From CAZFHZ01 sp964519015 (lineage in GTDB: Bacteria; Blakebacterota; Blakebacteria; Blakebacterales; CAYUVJ01), in the NCBI GenBank assembly GCA_964519015.1, contig CAZFHZ010000005.1, forward strand, positions 10,741-74,740: a DNA stretch of 64,000 nucleotides, in the 5' to 3' direction. The notes under the pieces were generated by a model that saw nothing but the letters and a program-made list of their open reading frames with translations, was not told the DNA's origin and made no database searches. This document shows, in pieces, positions 55,151-63,483 of the stretch. Numbering within the stretch: the stretch's first letter is position 1; each line of letters starts with the position of its first letter. A program made the translations under genes and the position numbers.

Positions 55151-56539
55151 GTGACAAGACCGCAACGGCGACTCCGTCCCGTCCAGTTGCTCGTGCTCTC
55201 CTTCGGCACGGTCATCCTGGCCGGCACCCTGCTGCTCTGGCTCCCGGCCGCCAGTCGCGAGGCCCCACTCGGCTTCGTGGACGCGCTCTTCACCGCCACC
55301 TCGGCCACCTGTGTGACCGGATTGACGGTGGTGGACACCGGAATCCACTTCACCCTCTTCGGACAACTCGTCATCCTGGCCCTGATCCAGATCGGCGGGC
55401 TCGGGATCATGACCCTGGGGACGTTCTTCATCCTCTCCTTCGGGGGGCGCCTGGGGCTGCGTGGGCGGGATGTGGTCTCCCGCACGCTCACCGGGGATCA
55501 CCGCTCCGACCTGAGACGGATCCTGCGCAACGTCTTCTACCTCACGGTCGCCGTGGAAGCTGCCGGCGCCTTCCTGCTGGCCGGCCGGTTCCTGGAACGG
55601 ATGGACCTGCCGCAGGCGATCTACGAGGGGGTCTTCCACAGTGTCTCCGCTTTCTGCAATGCCGGCTTCGGACTCCATCCCGACTCCTTCATCGGGTGGC
55701 AGCGCGACTGGGGGGTCAATCTCGTCCTGATGTCGCTGATCGTGACCGGGGGGCTGGGTTTCGTGGTCCTGATCGACGTGGCCCGGCTCTTCCGGCGCCC
55801 GGAACCGGATGGTCGGGACGACCGGCCCCCGGGCCGGCGCCATCGGTTGAGTCTGCACAGCCGCCTGACCCTGCTCTTCAGCGCCGGGCTCATCCTGGTC
55901 GGAGCGGTCATCTTCCTGCTGCTGGAATGGCAGGATACGCTGGTCGACCTGCCCCTGGGCGGTAAACTGATCGCGTCCTTCTTCCAGTCGGTCACCGCGC
56001 GCACCGCGGGCTTCAACACCGTTCCGATCGGACTGACCTCGAACGCCACCCTCTTCCTGTTCATCCTACTCATGTTCGTGGGGGGAGCGCCGGGGAGTTG
56101 CGCCGGAGGGATCAAGGTGACAACCCTGGGGGTGCTCGTCACGATGGCGGTCAACCGGATCCGGGGGAACGCGGAGGTGAGCCTCTTCCGGCGCCGGATC
56201 CCGGAACGGACGGTCTCCGAGGCGATGGGGATCGCCACCCTGGGGATGACCGTGGTCATCCTCTTCACCTTCCTGCTGGTAGCCATCGAGGTCGGAGCGT
56301 TGAGTTATGCGACGACCCAGGGCGCCTTCATCCGGCTCGCCTTCGAGTCGGTCAGCGCTTTCGGGACGGTGGGGCTCTCGACCGGCGTCACCCCGGAATT
56401 GAGCACGGTCGGGCGGCTGCTGATCACGCTGCTCATGTTCATCGGGCGGCTCGGTCCTCTGACGATGGTGCTGGCCGTTGCCGCCCGGGTCCGCAAACCT
56501 CTCTACCGGTACGTCGAGGAAAGGGTCATGGTCGGATGA
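55151..56539 (+). CDS. Potassium uptake channel subunit TrkH/KtrB
   Basis: The protein has 462 residues with eight-plus membrane helices in the four-fold P-loop pattern of the Trk/Ktr family. The selectivity-filter-like segments are TSATCVTGLTVVD, SVSAFCNAGFGLHP, SVTARTAGFNTVPIG and ESVSAFGTVGLSTGV. The size and the partner point to KtrB. A TAATCT box lies 6 bp before the GTG start, so the message could be leaderless, though GAGGA also precedes the start closely. Its stop overlaps the TrkA/KtrA gene. Confidence 0.92.
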   Translation: MTRPQRRLRPVQLLVLSFGTVILAGTLLLWLPAASREAPLGFVDALFTATSATCVTGLTVVDTGIHFTLFGQLVILALIQIGGLGIMTLGTFFILSFGGRLGLRGRDVVSRTLTGDHRSDLRRILRNVFYLTVAVEAAGAFLLAGRFLERMDLPQAIYEGVFHSVSAFCNAGFGLHPDSFIGWQRDWGVNLVLMSLIVTGGLGFVVLIDVARLFRRPEPDGRDDRPPGRRHRLSLHSRLTLLFSAGLILVGAVIFLLLEWQDTLVDLPLGGKLIASFFQSVTARTAGFNTVPIGLTSNATLFLFILLMFVGGAPGSCAGGIKVTTLGVLVTMAVNRIRGNAEVSLFRRRIPERTVSEAMGIATLGMTVVILFTFLLVAIEVGALSYATTQGAFIRLAFESVSAFGTVGLSTGVTPELSTVGRLLITLLMFIGRLGPLTMVLAVAARVRKPLYRYVEERVMVG

Positions 56540-57201
56540 AGAACCTGGCGATCATCGGGGTGGGCAACTTCGGCTACTTCCTGTGCAAGACGCTCTCCGA
56601 ACGAGGGCACGAGGTCCTGGCCATCGATGCGGACGAGGGGGCTGTCGAGAGGGCCGCCGCGATCACGGCCAACGCGGTGGTGGCGGACGCGACCGACCGG
56701 GCGGCTCTGGAGGCGCTCGGGTTGCGCGAGTTCGACTCGGTCATCGTGAGCCTGGGCGAGCACATCGACGCTTCGGTGCTGACGACGCTCTACCTGAAGG
56801 AGATGGGTGTCCGCCACATCGTCGTGAAAGCCATCAGCGAGGACCACATGAAGGTGCTCGACCGGATCGGGGCCGACGATGTCGTCTTCCCGGAGCGGGA
56901 CATGGCCGAACGGCTCGCCTACCGCCTGGCCGAAGCGGACGTGCTCGAGTTCATCCCGATCGGCAGCGACTACGGATTGGTGGAGTGGGCGCCGGCCCAG
57001 GAGATGGTCGGCCACAGTCTGAAGGACCTCCACCTGCGCCGCGAACACAACGTGACGGTCATCCTGGTGCGGCAGGTGATCCCCGACCAGGTGGTGGTGG
57101 CCCCCGACGGCGACTTCGTCGTCAAGGACTCCGACGTCTTGGTGCTGCTGGGGCGGAACGAGGACCTGGAACGGCTGCGCCGCCGGTACGGCTCGGAGTG
57201 A
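56536..57201 (+). CDS. Potassium uptake regulatory subunit TrkA/KtrA (RCK domain)
   Basis: The protein has 221 residues. A Rossmann NAD-binding RCK_N domain (IIGVGNFGYFLCKTLSERGHE, acidic end AIDADE) occupies residues 1-130; an RCK_C domain follows (SDYGLVEWAPAQEMVGHSLKDL). It gates the TrkH/KtrB channel in response to nucleotides. The ATG overlaps the preceding stop (ATGA). A long hairpin follows 9 bp after its stop and ends the transcript. Confidence 0.93.
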   Translation: MKNLAIIGVGNFGYFLCKTLSERGHEVLAIDADEGAVERAAAITANAVVADATDRAALEALGLREFDSVIVSLGEHIDASVLTTLYLKEMGVRHIVVKAISEDHMKVLDRIGADDVVFPERDMAERLAYRLAEADVLEFIPIGSDYGLVEWAPAQEMVGHSLKDLHLRREHNVTVILVRQVIPDQVVVAPDGDFVVKDSDVLVLLGRNEDLERLRRRYGSE

Positions 57202-57209
57202 GCCCCCGA

Positions 57210-57256
57210 TCCGACCGGCACCGGTGACCGCTGCCCGGTCGAGGGTGCCGGTCGGA
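57210..57256. terminator. Bidirectional hairpin between trkA/ktrA and the DUF2892 gene
   Basis: A perfect 13-bp stem (57210-57222 with 57244-57256) encloses a 21-base loop and lies between two convergent genes. It is the longest terminator-type stem seen in the window. There is no U tract, which is common in GC-rich genomes. Confidence 0.6.
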
Positions 57257-57290
57257 CTTCCCGGCGGTCAGGCCGGGGAGGGGACCAGTC

Positions 57291-57557
57291 TCAGGCCTGG
57301 CCCTGAGGGGCCTGAGGGGCCGGCGGGGTCGGCGGGGCCGGCTGGACCGGCGGGGCCGACTTGCAGGTCTGGAAACCGAAGAGGGTGTAGATCGGACACC
57401 ATCCGATCAGACCGGTCAGCAGGGGCACGAAGCCCAGGATCTTGAACACGATCCCCCAGGTCCCGGCCACCACGCCCCCCCAGCCCAGATAGAGCAGCAC
57501 GACACCCACCACGATCCGCACCCCACGGTCCCAGCCCGCCTCATTCAGCAGCTTCAT
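57291..57557 (-). CDS. YgaP-like DUF2892 membrane protein
   Basis: The protein has 88 residues from ATG 57557, chosen because GGGAGG lies a few bases upstream. Two membrane helices (GVRIVVGVVLLYLGWGG and GIVFKILGFVPLLTGLIGW) are followed by the family motif GWCPIYTLFGFQTCK with two cysteines, then a proline-rich tail. Members of this family are often linked to rhodanese or sulfur transfer; here it stands alone. It is convergent with trkA. Confidence 0.85.
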   Translation of the reverse strand: MKLLNEAGWDRGVRIVVGVVLLYLGWGGVVAGTWGIVFKILGFVPLLTGLIGWCPIYTLFGFQTCKSAPPVQPAPPTPPAPQAPQGQA

Positions 57558-57695
57558 CCCGGTACCTCCCCTGTGGTCATCGTCGTCATCGGGCACCACC
57601 CTCACCCACTTCATCCTGCGTTCGGGGTAGGACATCGTTCCCCTGCGCCCCCTTCCCGGACGAGCCGGGATGAGGGAATAGGATTCGTTAATATT

Positions 57696-57743
57696 TGTAA
57701 CTTCAAGGTTGCATTGTGAGTAATGTAGGTTACAATATGTAAC
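57696..57743. promoter_or_regulatory. AT-rich operator region with TGTAAC dyads
   Basis: Two related dyads lie 21 bp apart: TGTAAC-N6-GTTGCA (57696-57713, one mismatch) and GTTACA-ATA-TGTAAC (57729-57743, perfect). The second covers the -10 box of the promoter described separately. This strongly AT-rich island in a GC-rich window reads as a repressor operator. The XRE-type protein encoded at 58313-58519 is the obvious candidate binder. Confidence 0.6.
57709..57736 (+). promoter_or_regulatory. Sigma-70-type promoter for the membrane protein/XRE pair
   Basis: TTGCAT (57709-57714), a 16-bp spacer and TACAAT (57731-57736) fit a -35/-10 promoter facing the membrane protein at 57808. The -10 box lies inside the GTTACA-ATA-TGTAAC dyad, so binding there would block RNA polymerase. 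Confidence 0.5.
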
Positions 57744-57807
57744 ATCAACGTTATACGGTTCAGCCATCCCAGTCCGGGAGCGGCGGTCCAGAATAAAGGA
57801 TGCGAAC

Positions 57808-58308
57808 ATGGCTACCGACAGCTACTTCACTGCGGAGGTCGAGCGCCTAGACCGGCAACGGAACCGCAGCCTGGCCTGGTTCCTGGGCTCATTCCTGGTC
57901 TGGACCCTGAGCGCGACGGGTGGTATTGTCCTGATCGCCTCGCCCGTCCGGTTAGCAGACTGGGTCGTAGGTCCGTTCTTTTCGCTTCCCCTCCTGTTCT
58001 GGCTCTTTTCCCTGCTGCGCTATCTCGGGATCCAGTCGCGGATCCGTTCCCAGCCCCGGCTGGCCGAGGCCCTCAACGACGAACTGGTCCGCACCGCCTG
58101 GCTCAAGGCGGCGTCGGCCGGCTTCTGGGCCATGCTGACCGCCGAGATCCTGGTCACCCTCTGGGGCACCCTGGTAGTCAACGTGGCCATCGATCTCGGG
58201 CTGGTCCCGCTGAACTCGGTCCTGATGATGGATCTCCGTTCTCCCCTGGTGCTGGCCATCGGGGTAGGGGTGACCATCGGCGTCTACCTCTACCAGCGGA
58301 GGGATTGA
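57808..58308 (+). CDS. Four-helix hypothetical membrane protein paired with an XRE regulator
   Basis: The protein has 166 residues. Four membrane helices are visible (LAWFLGSFLVWTLSATGGIV; PFFSLPLLFWLFSLLRYLG; the AEILVTLWGTLVVNVAI region; LVLAIGVGVTIGVYLY). No enzymatic motif is seen. AAAGGA lies 7 bp upstream. A small helix-turn-helix gene starts 4 bp after its stop; this pairing of a short membrane protein with an XRE-type regulator is a recurring module in bacteria. The role is unknown. Confidence 0.75.
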   Translation: MATDSYFTAEVERLDRQRNRSLAWFLGSFLVWTLSATGGIVLIASPVRLADWVVGPFFSLPLLFWLFSLLRYLGIQSRIRSQPRLAEALNDELVRTAWLKAASAGFWAMLTAEILVTLWGTLVVNVAIDLGLVPLNSVLMMDLRSPLVLAIGVGVTIGVYLYQRRD

Positions 58309-58312
58309 GGTC

Positions 58313-58519
58313 ATGCCCGGGGAACGACTCGACAACCAGATCAAGGTCTTCCGGGCCCGGCACGACCTGACCCAGGCGGGACTGGCCGAACGGGTGGGGG
58401 TCACCCGCAAGACGATCAACACCATCGAGAACGGCCGCTTCGTCCCCTCCACCGTGCTCGCCCTCAAGATCGCCCGGGTCTTCGGCGTGCCGGTCGAGGA
58501 GCTGTTCCGGCTGGAGTAG
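58313..58519 (+). CDS. XRE-family helix-turn-helix regulator
   Basis: The protein has 68 residues, practically a bare XRE HTH: the helix-turn-helix covers DLTQAGLAERVGVTRKTINT, followed by IENGRFVPSTVLALKIARVF and VPVEELF. It has the YozG/short-regulator form. It is co-transcribed with the preceding membrane protein and probably binds the TGTAAC dyads at 57696-57743, so the pair would be autoregulated. A GC-rich hairpin (58545-58572) follows. Confidence 0.9.
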   Translation: MPGERLDNQIKVFRARHDLTQAGLAERVGVTRKTINTIENGRFVPSTVLALKIARVFGVPVEELFRLE

Positions 58520-58544
58520 GCGGACCCTCTCCTCCGGAAACGAG

Positions 58545-58572
58545 GGGGCCGGCCCCCGAGGGGACCGGCCCC
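58545..58572. terminator. Bidirectional hairpin between the XRE and S9 peptidase genes
   Basis: An 8-bp perfect stem (GGGGCCGG/CCGGCCCC) encloses a loop that itself can pair (CCCC-GA-GGGG). It sits between two convergent genes. No U tract. Confidence 0.5.
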
Positions 58573-58602
58573 GATCACACCACCCTCGTACCGAGGTGAG
58601 GC

Positions 58603-61395
58603 TTACCGGCCCGGCGGCGGTCCGCCGGGAGGCGTCCCCTCCTCCTTCTTGAGCAATTTCTCCTGCTCCAGGAAGCTCAGCCCCTCGCTGATCCACTTGG
58701 GGGCCTCGTCCCCCTTCAGGTAATGGCCGAACCACTCCTGGATACGGCGGTGGTAGTCGAGCTGGTTCTGCTTCAGGCGCAGGCTGTGGTTCTCGCCGGC
58801 GTAGACCAGCATGACGTACGGTTTACCCTCGCGCCGGGCGGCGTTGTAGAGCTCGATCCCCTGGTGCCAGTCGACCGCCCCATCCTTGTCTCCGAAGGCC
58901 ACCAGCAGGGGGGTGTCCAGCTTGGTGATGTTGAAGAGGGCGGAGTTGGCCATGTACTCGTCCAGCGCCTGCCACGGCGGCACCTCCATCCGGCCCTGGC
59001 TGATCTCGAAGATCCGGGCATCGGTCCCCCCCGAGTTCCAGTAGATCGAGAGGTACATGCTGATCAGGTCGGTCAGGGGCGCTCCCGCCACCGCGGCCGA
59101 GAAGAGGTCGGTCTGGGTGACGATGAAGGAGGTCTGGTAGGCTCCCCAGGAGTGCCCGACCAGCCCGATCCGGGCCCGGTCGACCATACCCGTCTCCAGG
59201 ACCTTCTCGACCGCCGGCACCACGCAGTCCACCGCCGACAGGCCGGGGTTGCGGTCCCGGTAGACGATGTCGCACTGCAGGACGAAGTAGCCGTTGGCGG
59301 TGAACACGGCACCGTTGTAAGGGCTCCGCTCCGACGGTGTGGCGTAGTTGTGCACCGTGTTGCTGGTGATCTCGTAGATGTAGACGATCAGCGGGTACTT
59401 CCGGCCCGGCTCGTACCCGGCCGGGTAGAAGAGCGCTCCCTGCAGGTCCTGCCCCGCCCGGTTCTTGAAGTCGATCAGTTGCGAATGCCCCCAGGCATAG
59501 TCGGCCTGGAAGGGGTTGGTCGTTGTCACCTGCCGGGCATCGGCCAGGTTCGGCCCGCTTACGAAGAGGTCGGGGGAATCGTCGAAGTCCTGGACGGTGT
59601 AGCCGTAGACCTCGGCGTCCTTCGACTTGACCAGCCGGCCCACGTTCTTGTCCAGGAAGACCAGCCGCTCGACGGGCCTTCCGACCCGCAGCCGGGCGTA
59701 GCCCCACTTCTTGGTCCATTCGCCGTACTGGCTCAGGTAGATCGGCTTGGAGGTGTCGATGAAGCGCTCCTCGAAGTCGAGCCTTGTATAGCGGTTCACG
59801 ATCCGCTCGGCGGCGGCACCTGTCAGGTTGGTCGCCTTCGAGCCGTCGGGCCGCACCTCCCAGATGTCGTACTCGTCGTAGAGCAGGATCGAGGCGTCGT
59901 CCTTGCTCCAGCCGGCGTAGCGGAAGGGGGGCTTCTGCTTGACCGTGTGGTCGTCCTTGAGGTCCACGAAGGTGGTGGGCACGTCCCGGGTGATGTTGGT
60001 GTGGGTCCCCTTGGCCAGGTCGTAGATCCAGTAGTGGTCGTCCTCCAGGTAGAGGAAGTACTTGCCGGCCGGGCTGGGCCCGTAACCGTACTCGAGCTTC
60101 TCCTTGAACCGGGTGCTCTGACCCGTGGCGGTATCGATCAGGTAGACGTCCTCATAGACGGGACCGAACATCCGGTCGGGGTCGTACGGTGTCCCGTCGG
60201 TGCCGACCGCCTTCTTCTGCCCCTTGACCAGGGTGACATCCTCGGTCAGGTCGTTGCCGAGCTGCACGAAGCGGTCGGCGTCCAGGTGCCAGACGGCCAG
60301 GAAGTTACGCTGGCGTTCACGCTGCGCCCGGAGTTTCTGCTCCGGCATGATATCGACGTCCCGGGCGTGCCAGATCTCGACCCCCGGGGGCTCGTCGGCC
60401 TCCTCGCGCTTCCCCCCCGTTGTGGTCGTGTCCCGCTCCGCCCGTTTCGGCTTCTCCGGCTTCTTCTCCCACGCCTTGATGCCGAAGAAGAGCATCGCGG
60501 CATCGTCCGACCACTCGAGGGAGCGGAAGTCCACGATGCGCATCTCGGCCGGGAAGGCGGCGACCTTCGAATGGTCGAAGGTCTTCGCATCGCTCCGCCG
60601 GCCGGCCAGGTTGCGCCAGGCCAGCACGTCGTGGGTGGGATCCTCGTAGCCTTCATCCTCCCGGGTGCGCAGCACGGCCAGGTCGTCGTCCTTATCCTTC
60701 CAGCTCAAGCCCGTGTAGGCGGAGGTCGACGAATCGAGGGTACGCAGCACGCCGGTGGCCGGGTCGTAGAGGAGCACGCCGTTCCCCGACTTGCGCTCGG
60801 TGTCCACGATCATGGCCAGCAGGCTCCCCTCATCCTGCCAAGCGGATTCGGCGATGTTGCCGAACTGGGTGTCACGCCCGGTGGTCAGGTCGCGCAGGAT
60901 CAGGTCGACTCCCTTCGCCTTGCTCCCCTGGGGAGCATATCCGCGCATCAGCAACCAGCTCCCCCGTTCCGGGAAGGAGAAGGAGGCGATCGTCTCGAGC
61001 ACCGTCTCTTTCCCCGTGCCCAGCTCGAGCAACCCGAGCTTGTTCTGCACCGGTTTCTTGGCCTTCTCCAGTTTGGTCCTCTCATCCTCGGAGTAGCCGA
61101 TGCTGTAGGCCAGCCACTTCGAGTCGGGGGAGAAGGCGGGGCGGCTGCCGTAAGGCACCACCCGGGTCGAATCGATGCTCAGGCTGCGGATGCGCAGTTC
61201 GCTCTCGCCGTTGATGCGGCTGATCGTGTAGGTCAGCCACTTGCCATCCGGGGAGAACTGGGCTCCGCCCAGCGACTCCCACTGCCCGTAATCCTCGGGC
61301 TGGATGGGGGCTTTCGTCTGGGCTCCCACCGCGACCGCGAAGGCCATAACGACCAGCAGGGCGGCGGAGAGCCGGCGCAGGGGGGTGCGCGGCAT
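58603..61395 (-). CDS. S9 family prolyl-oligopeptidase-like peptidase, exported
   Basis: The protein has 930 residues with an N-terminal signal peptide (LSAALLVVMAFAVAVGAQ). Residues about 30-620 form beta-propeller-like repeats (QFSPDGKWLTYTISR; RPAFSPDSKWLAYSI). Residues about 650-915 are an alpha/beta-hydrolase with the nucleophile motif GLVGHSWGAYQ (Ser about 748), Asp in VAFGDKDGAVDW (about 840) and His in GENHSLRL (about 868). It should cleave peptides in the periplasm. The C-terminus carries a Gly/Pro-rich tail. Confidence 0.9.
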   Translation of the reverse strand: MPRTPLRRLSAALLVVMAFAVAVGAQTKAPIQPEDYGQWESLGGAQFSPDGKWLTYTISRINGESELRIRSLSIDSTRVVPYGSRPAFSPDSKWLAYSIGYSEDERTKLEKAKKPVQNKLGLLELGTGKETVLETIASFSFPERGSWLLMRGYAPQGSKAKGVDLILRDLTTGRDTQFGNIAESAWQDEGSLLAMIVDTERKSGNGVLLYDPATGVLRTLDSSTSAYTGLSWKDKDDDLAVLRTREDEGYEDPTHDVLAWRNLAGRRSDAKTFDHSKVAAFPAEMRIVDFRSLEWSDDAAMLFFGIKAWEKKPEKPKRAERDTTTTGGKREEADEPPGVEIWHARDVDIMPEQKLRAQRERQRNFLAVWHLDADRFVQLGNDLTEDVTLVKGQKKAVGTDGTPYDPDRMFGPVYEDVYLIDTATGQSTRFKEKLEYGYGPSPAGKYFLYLEDDHYWIYDLAKGTHTNITRDVPTTFVDLKDDHTVKQKPPFRYAGWSKDDASILLYDEYDIWEVRPDGSKATNLTGAAAERIVNRYTRLDFEERFIDTSKPIYLSQYGEWTKKWGYARLRVGRPVERLVFLDKNVGRLVKSKDAEVYGYTVQDFDDSPDLFVSGPNLADARQVTTTNPFQADYAWGHSQLIDFKNRAGQDLQGALFYPAGYEPGRKYPLIVYIYEITSNTVHNYATPSERSPYNGAVFTANGYFVLQCDIVYRDRNPGLSAVDCVVPAVEKVLETGMVDRARIGLVGHSWGAYQTSFIVTQTDLFSAAVAGAPLTDLISMYLSIYWNSGGTDARIFEISQGRMEVPPWQALDEYMANSALFNITKLDTPLLVAFGDKDGAVDWHQGIELYNAARREGKPYVMLVYAGENHSLRLKQNQLDYHRRIQEWFGHYLKGDEAPKWISEGLSFLEQEKLLKKEEGTPPGGPPPGR

Positions 61396-61512
61396 GGGAT
61401 CCTCCTGATGAAGACGGTTCGTTTCCGTCCGGGTGGGTACCGACCGACAACGGCAGTTTACCTGCCGTCATCGCCGCTGTCTACGTATGCCCTATTCTGC
61501 TACTGTTCCGGA

Positions 61513-62274
61513 ATGAGCCGGTTCGAGCATATCGCCCCCTACTACGAAGCCCTCTTCCCGGCCCGCCCGCAGCAGCTCGACTTCCTCCAGGGAGTGCTTC
61601 CGGAGGGCGCACCGGCCCGCTGGGCGGATGTCCCGATCGGGACCGGAATGCAGCTGGAAGGACTGATCGGCCGTGGGCGGGAGGTCTGGGGGCTCGACCT
61701 GGATCCGCAGATGATCGCCCGGTTGCGGGTGCGGCGTCCCGACCTGGCCGGACGGGTGGTGGAGGGGGACATGCGCTCAGTCGACCGGCTGCTCCTGCCG
61801 CTCATGGGCGGCCCGGCGGGAGTGGTCTACAGCATCGGCAACTCGCTCGTGCAGCTGACCGGGGACGGGGAAATCGTGGAGGCGCTGACCGCCTTCGCCC
61901 GCCTGGTTATCCCCGGAGGCGCGCTGGTGGTCCAGATCGTCAACTTCGACCGGGTGCTGGCCGGGGGACTGGAGCGGATGCCGGTGCTGGAGCGGATCCT
62001 GCCCGATGGCGCCCGGGTGGTCCTCCACCGGGAGCACACCCCTTCCGAACAGCCGGGTTGCGTCTCCTTCCGGACCCGGCTGGAGACCCCGGCCGGGGTC
62101 GAAGAGCGAGCCCACGATCTACGGGCGCTACGACGCGGGGAACTCGACCACCTGCTGCAGGAGGCCGGGTTCGAACCGGCTGCCTGGTGTGGGGAGTGGT
62201 CGGGAGCGGGCTGGGAGCCCGGCAGCCCGGCCACCATCGTGACCGCCTATCGCGCCCCTCACCACTTCCAGTAG
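61513..62274 (+). CDS. Class I SAM-dependent methyltransferase
   Basis: The protein has 253 residues from ATG 61513. The SAM-binding loop is degenerate (WADVPIGTGMQLEGLI instead of the usual DLGCGTG), followed by LDLDPQMIARL as the acidic motif II and GPAGVVYSIGNSLVQL as motif IV. The fold is otherwise class I; the acceptor is unknown. TACTGT lies 6 bp before the ATG and no Shine-Dalgarno is seen, which is compatible with a leaderless mRNA. The 3' end overlaps that of the convergent porin gene by 16 bp. Confidence 0.75.
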   Translation: MSRFEHIAPYYEALFPARPQQLDFLQGVLPEGAPARWADVPIGTGMQLEGLIGRGREVWGLDLDPQMIARLRVRRPDLAGRVVEGDMRSVDRLLLPLMGGPAGVVYSIGNSLVQLTGDGEIVEALTAFARLVIPGGALVVQIVNFDRVLAGGLERMPVLERILPDGARVVLHREHTPSEQPGCVSFRTRLETPAGVEERAHDLRALRRGELDHLLQEAGFEPAAWCGEWSGAGWEPGSPATIVTAYRAPHHFQ

Positions 62275-63251
62275 AAGGTCAGCAGAAAGCCGGTGGTGGG
62301 ATCGGCCGCGCCGACCTTGTACCACTGGATGTTCGGGATGATCGAAAGACCCTTGCCCGCGGCATAGTCGACACCAGCCACGAGGTAGGTGGTCTGGTCG
62401 GCATCGACGTCGGTGTTGGAGTCGAACCGGTCGATCTTGGCCAGCAGAGTCAGCGGAGCGTTCGGGAGGGTGTAGCGGCCCCAGCCCGAGATACCCTGGG
62501 CGTTCTGTCCGGCCGTACCGTCCCAGTCGTTGACCATGGCGACCGAACCGCCCACTGCGAAGGGTCCCTGGGCGTAGCCGGCAGCCAGGTCGATGGTGGT
62601 GGCGTCCACCTGGTCACCGGTGGTGGCCGGGTCGCCGTCGGTGTCGAACCCCCTCAGTCCGACGTAGCCGCTCACGGTCAGGCCGGGGATCGGTGCGAAC
62701 AGCCCCTGGACCTCGTAGGCCTTCCGGTTAGCGCCGTCGTCCGGCTTGTCGTAACCCTCACCGTTGGCCATCATCACGTTCACGGAGGCCCGATCGTTGA
62801 GCCTGACCCGGCCCATCAGGCCGATATCGGACGAGGAGCGGACCTTGAACTCATCCTCCATCATCTTGGCCACAGCGCGGTAGGCCCACACCTCCTCGAC
62901 TTCACCGAACACGATCGTGCCCATGACCCCGGCCCGGAGACCCACCCTATCGGTGGCCTTCCAGTCGGCGTAGGCGTTCTTGACATAGACGTGCGACCTG
63001 CCGTCGGTAGCCTGCACGATGTCGGTGCGGAAGCGGCCCGAGACGGTGTCCGACATCTTCATATCGTAAGTGAAGTAGACCCGGCGGAAAGCGAAGGTCA
63101 GCACGTCCTCGTTGGCGTCGGACAAACCCTTCATCAGGTCGAAGTAGGCCCGGCCCTTGAGGGTGCCGCTGCCGCCCACCTGGGCGGCGGCCGGGGCGGC
63201 GGCGGCCACGACGAGCAGCATCGCGGCAGCGGTGATCAGACGACGGAACAT
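62259..63251 (-). CDS. Outer-membrane porin-like beta-barrel protein
   Basis: The protein has 330 residues. A Sec signal peptide (ITAAAMLLVVAAAAPAAAQ) precedes alternating strands with aromatic residues (TFAFRRVYFTYDMKMSDTVSG; YVKNAYADWKATDRVGLRAG; AGVDYAAGKGLSIIPNIQWY). The chain ends in an aromatic (FLLTFYWKW), the barrel-assembly signature. It resembles OprP/OprO-type or DUF-class porins and probably passes small solutes. AAGGAG precedes the ATG at 63251. Its stop lies inside the coding end of the convergent methyltransferase. Confidence 0.8.
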   Translation of the reverse strand: MFRRLITAAAMLLVVAAAAPAAAQVGGSGTLKGRAYFDLMKGLSDANEDVLTFAFRRVYFTYDMKMSDTVSGRFRTDIVQATDGRSHVYVKNAYADWKATDRVGLRAGVMGTIVFGEVEEVWAYRAVAKMMEDEFKVRSSSDIGLMGRVRLNDRASVNVMMANGEGYDKPDDGANRKAYEVQGLFAPIPGLTVSGYVGLRGFDTDGDPATTGDQVDATTIDLAAGYAQGPFAVGGSVAMVNDWDGTAGQNAQGISGWGRYTLPNAPLTLLAKIDRFDSNTDVDADQTTYLVAGVDYAAGKGLSIIPNIQWYKVGAADPTTGFLLTFYWKW

Positions 63252-63483
63252 CCGGTGACTCCTTGGCTTGGTCGTGTGACCGGGGTCGGCGTTCCTGGAA
63301 CTCGGTAGGGCCTGGATCCCGGTCGTCGCTATCCTGTCCACACTCGCGGTGGGATATAGGGAACCTGTGTGCCAGGTCGGTGACACGGTCGTGACAAGTC
63401 GGACCGCCCGGTCCGGCCCTCGACGGGGCGGCGGACGGTGCGTATCATGGGGCTGACGATCACACCGACAACGGGGATACACC

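Noticed and set aside
57558..57809. Longer N-terminus for the DUF2892 protein, starting near 57809
   Set aside because: The extra region covers the AT-rich operator and promoter, and the ATG at 57557 has a good ribosome-binding site and the standard family length.
63252..63483. Sigma-54-like TGGCAC-N5-TTCC upstream of the porin gene (minus strand)
   Set aside because: The essential GC of the -12 element is replaced by CC, so it falls below the standard used for the 21009 site.
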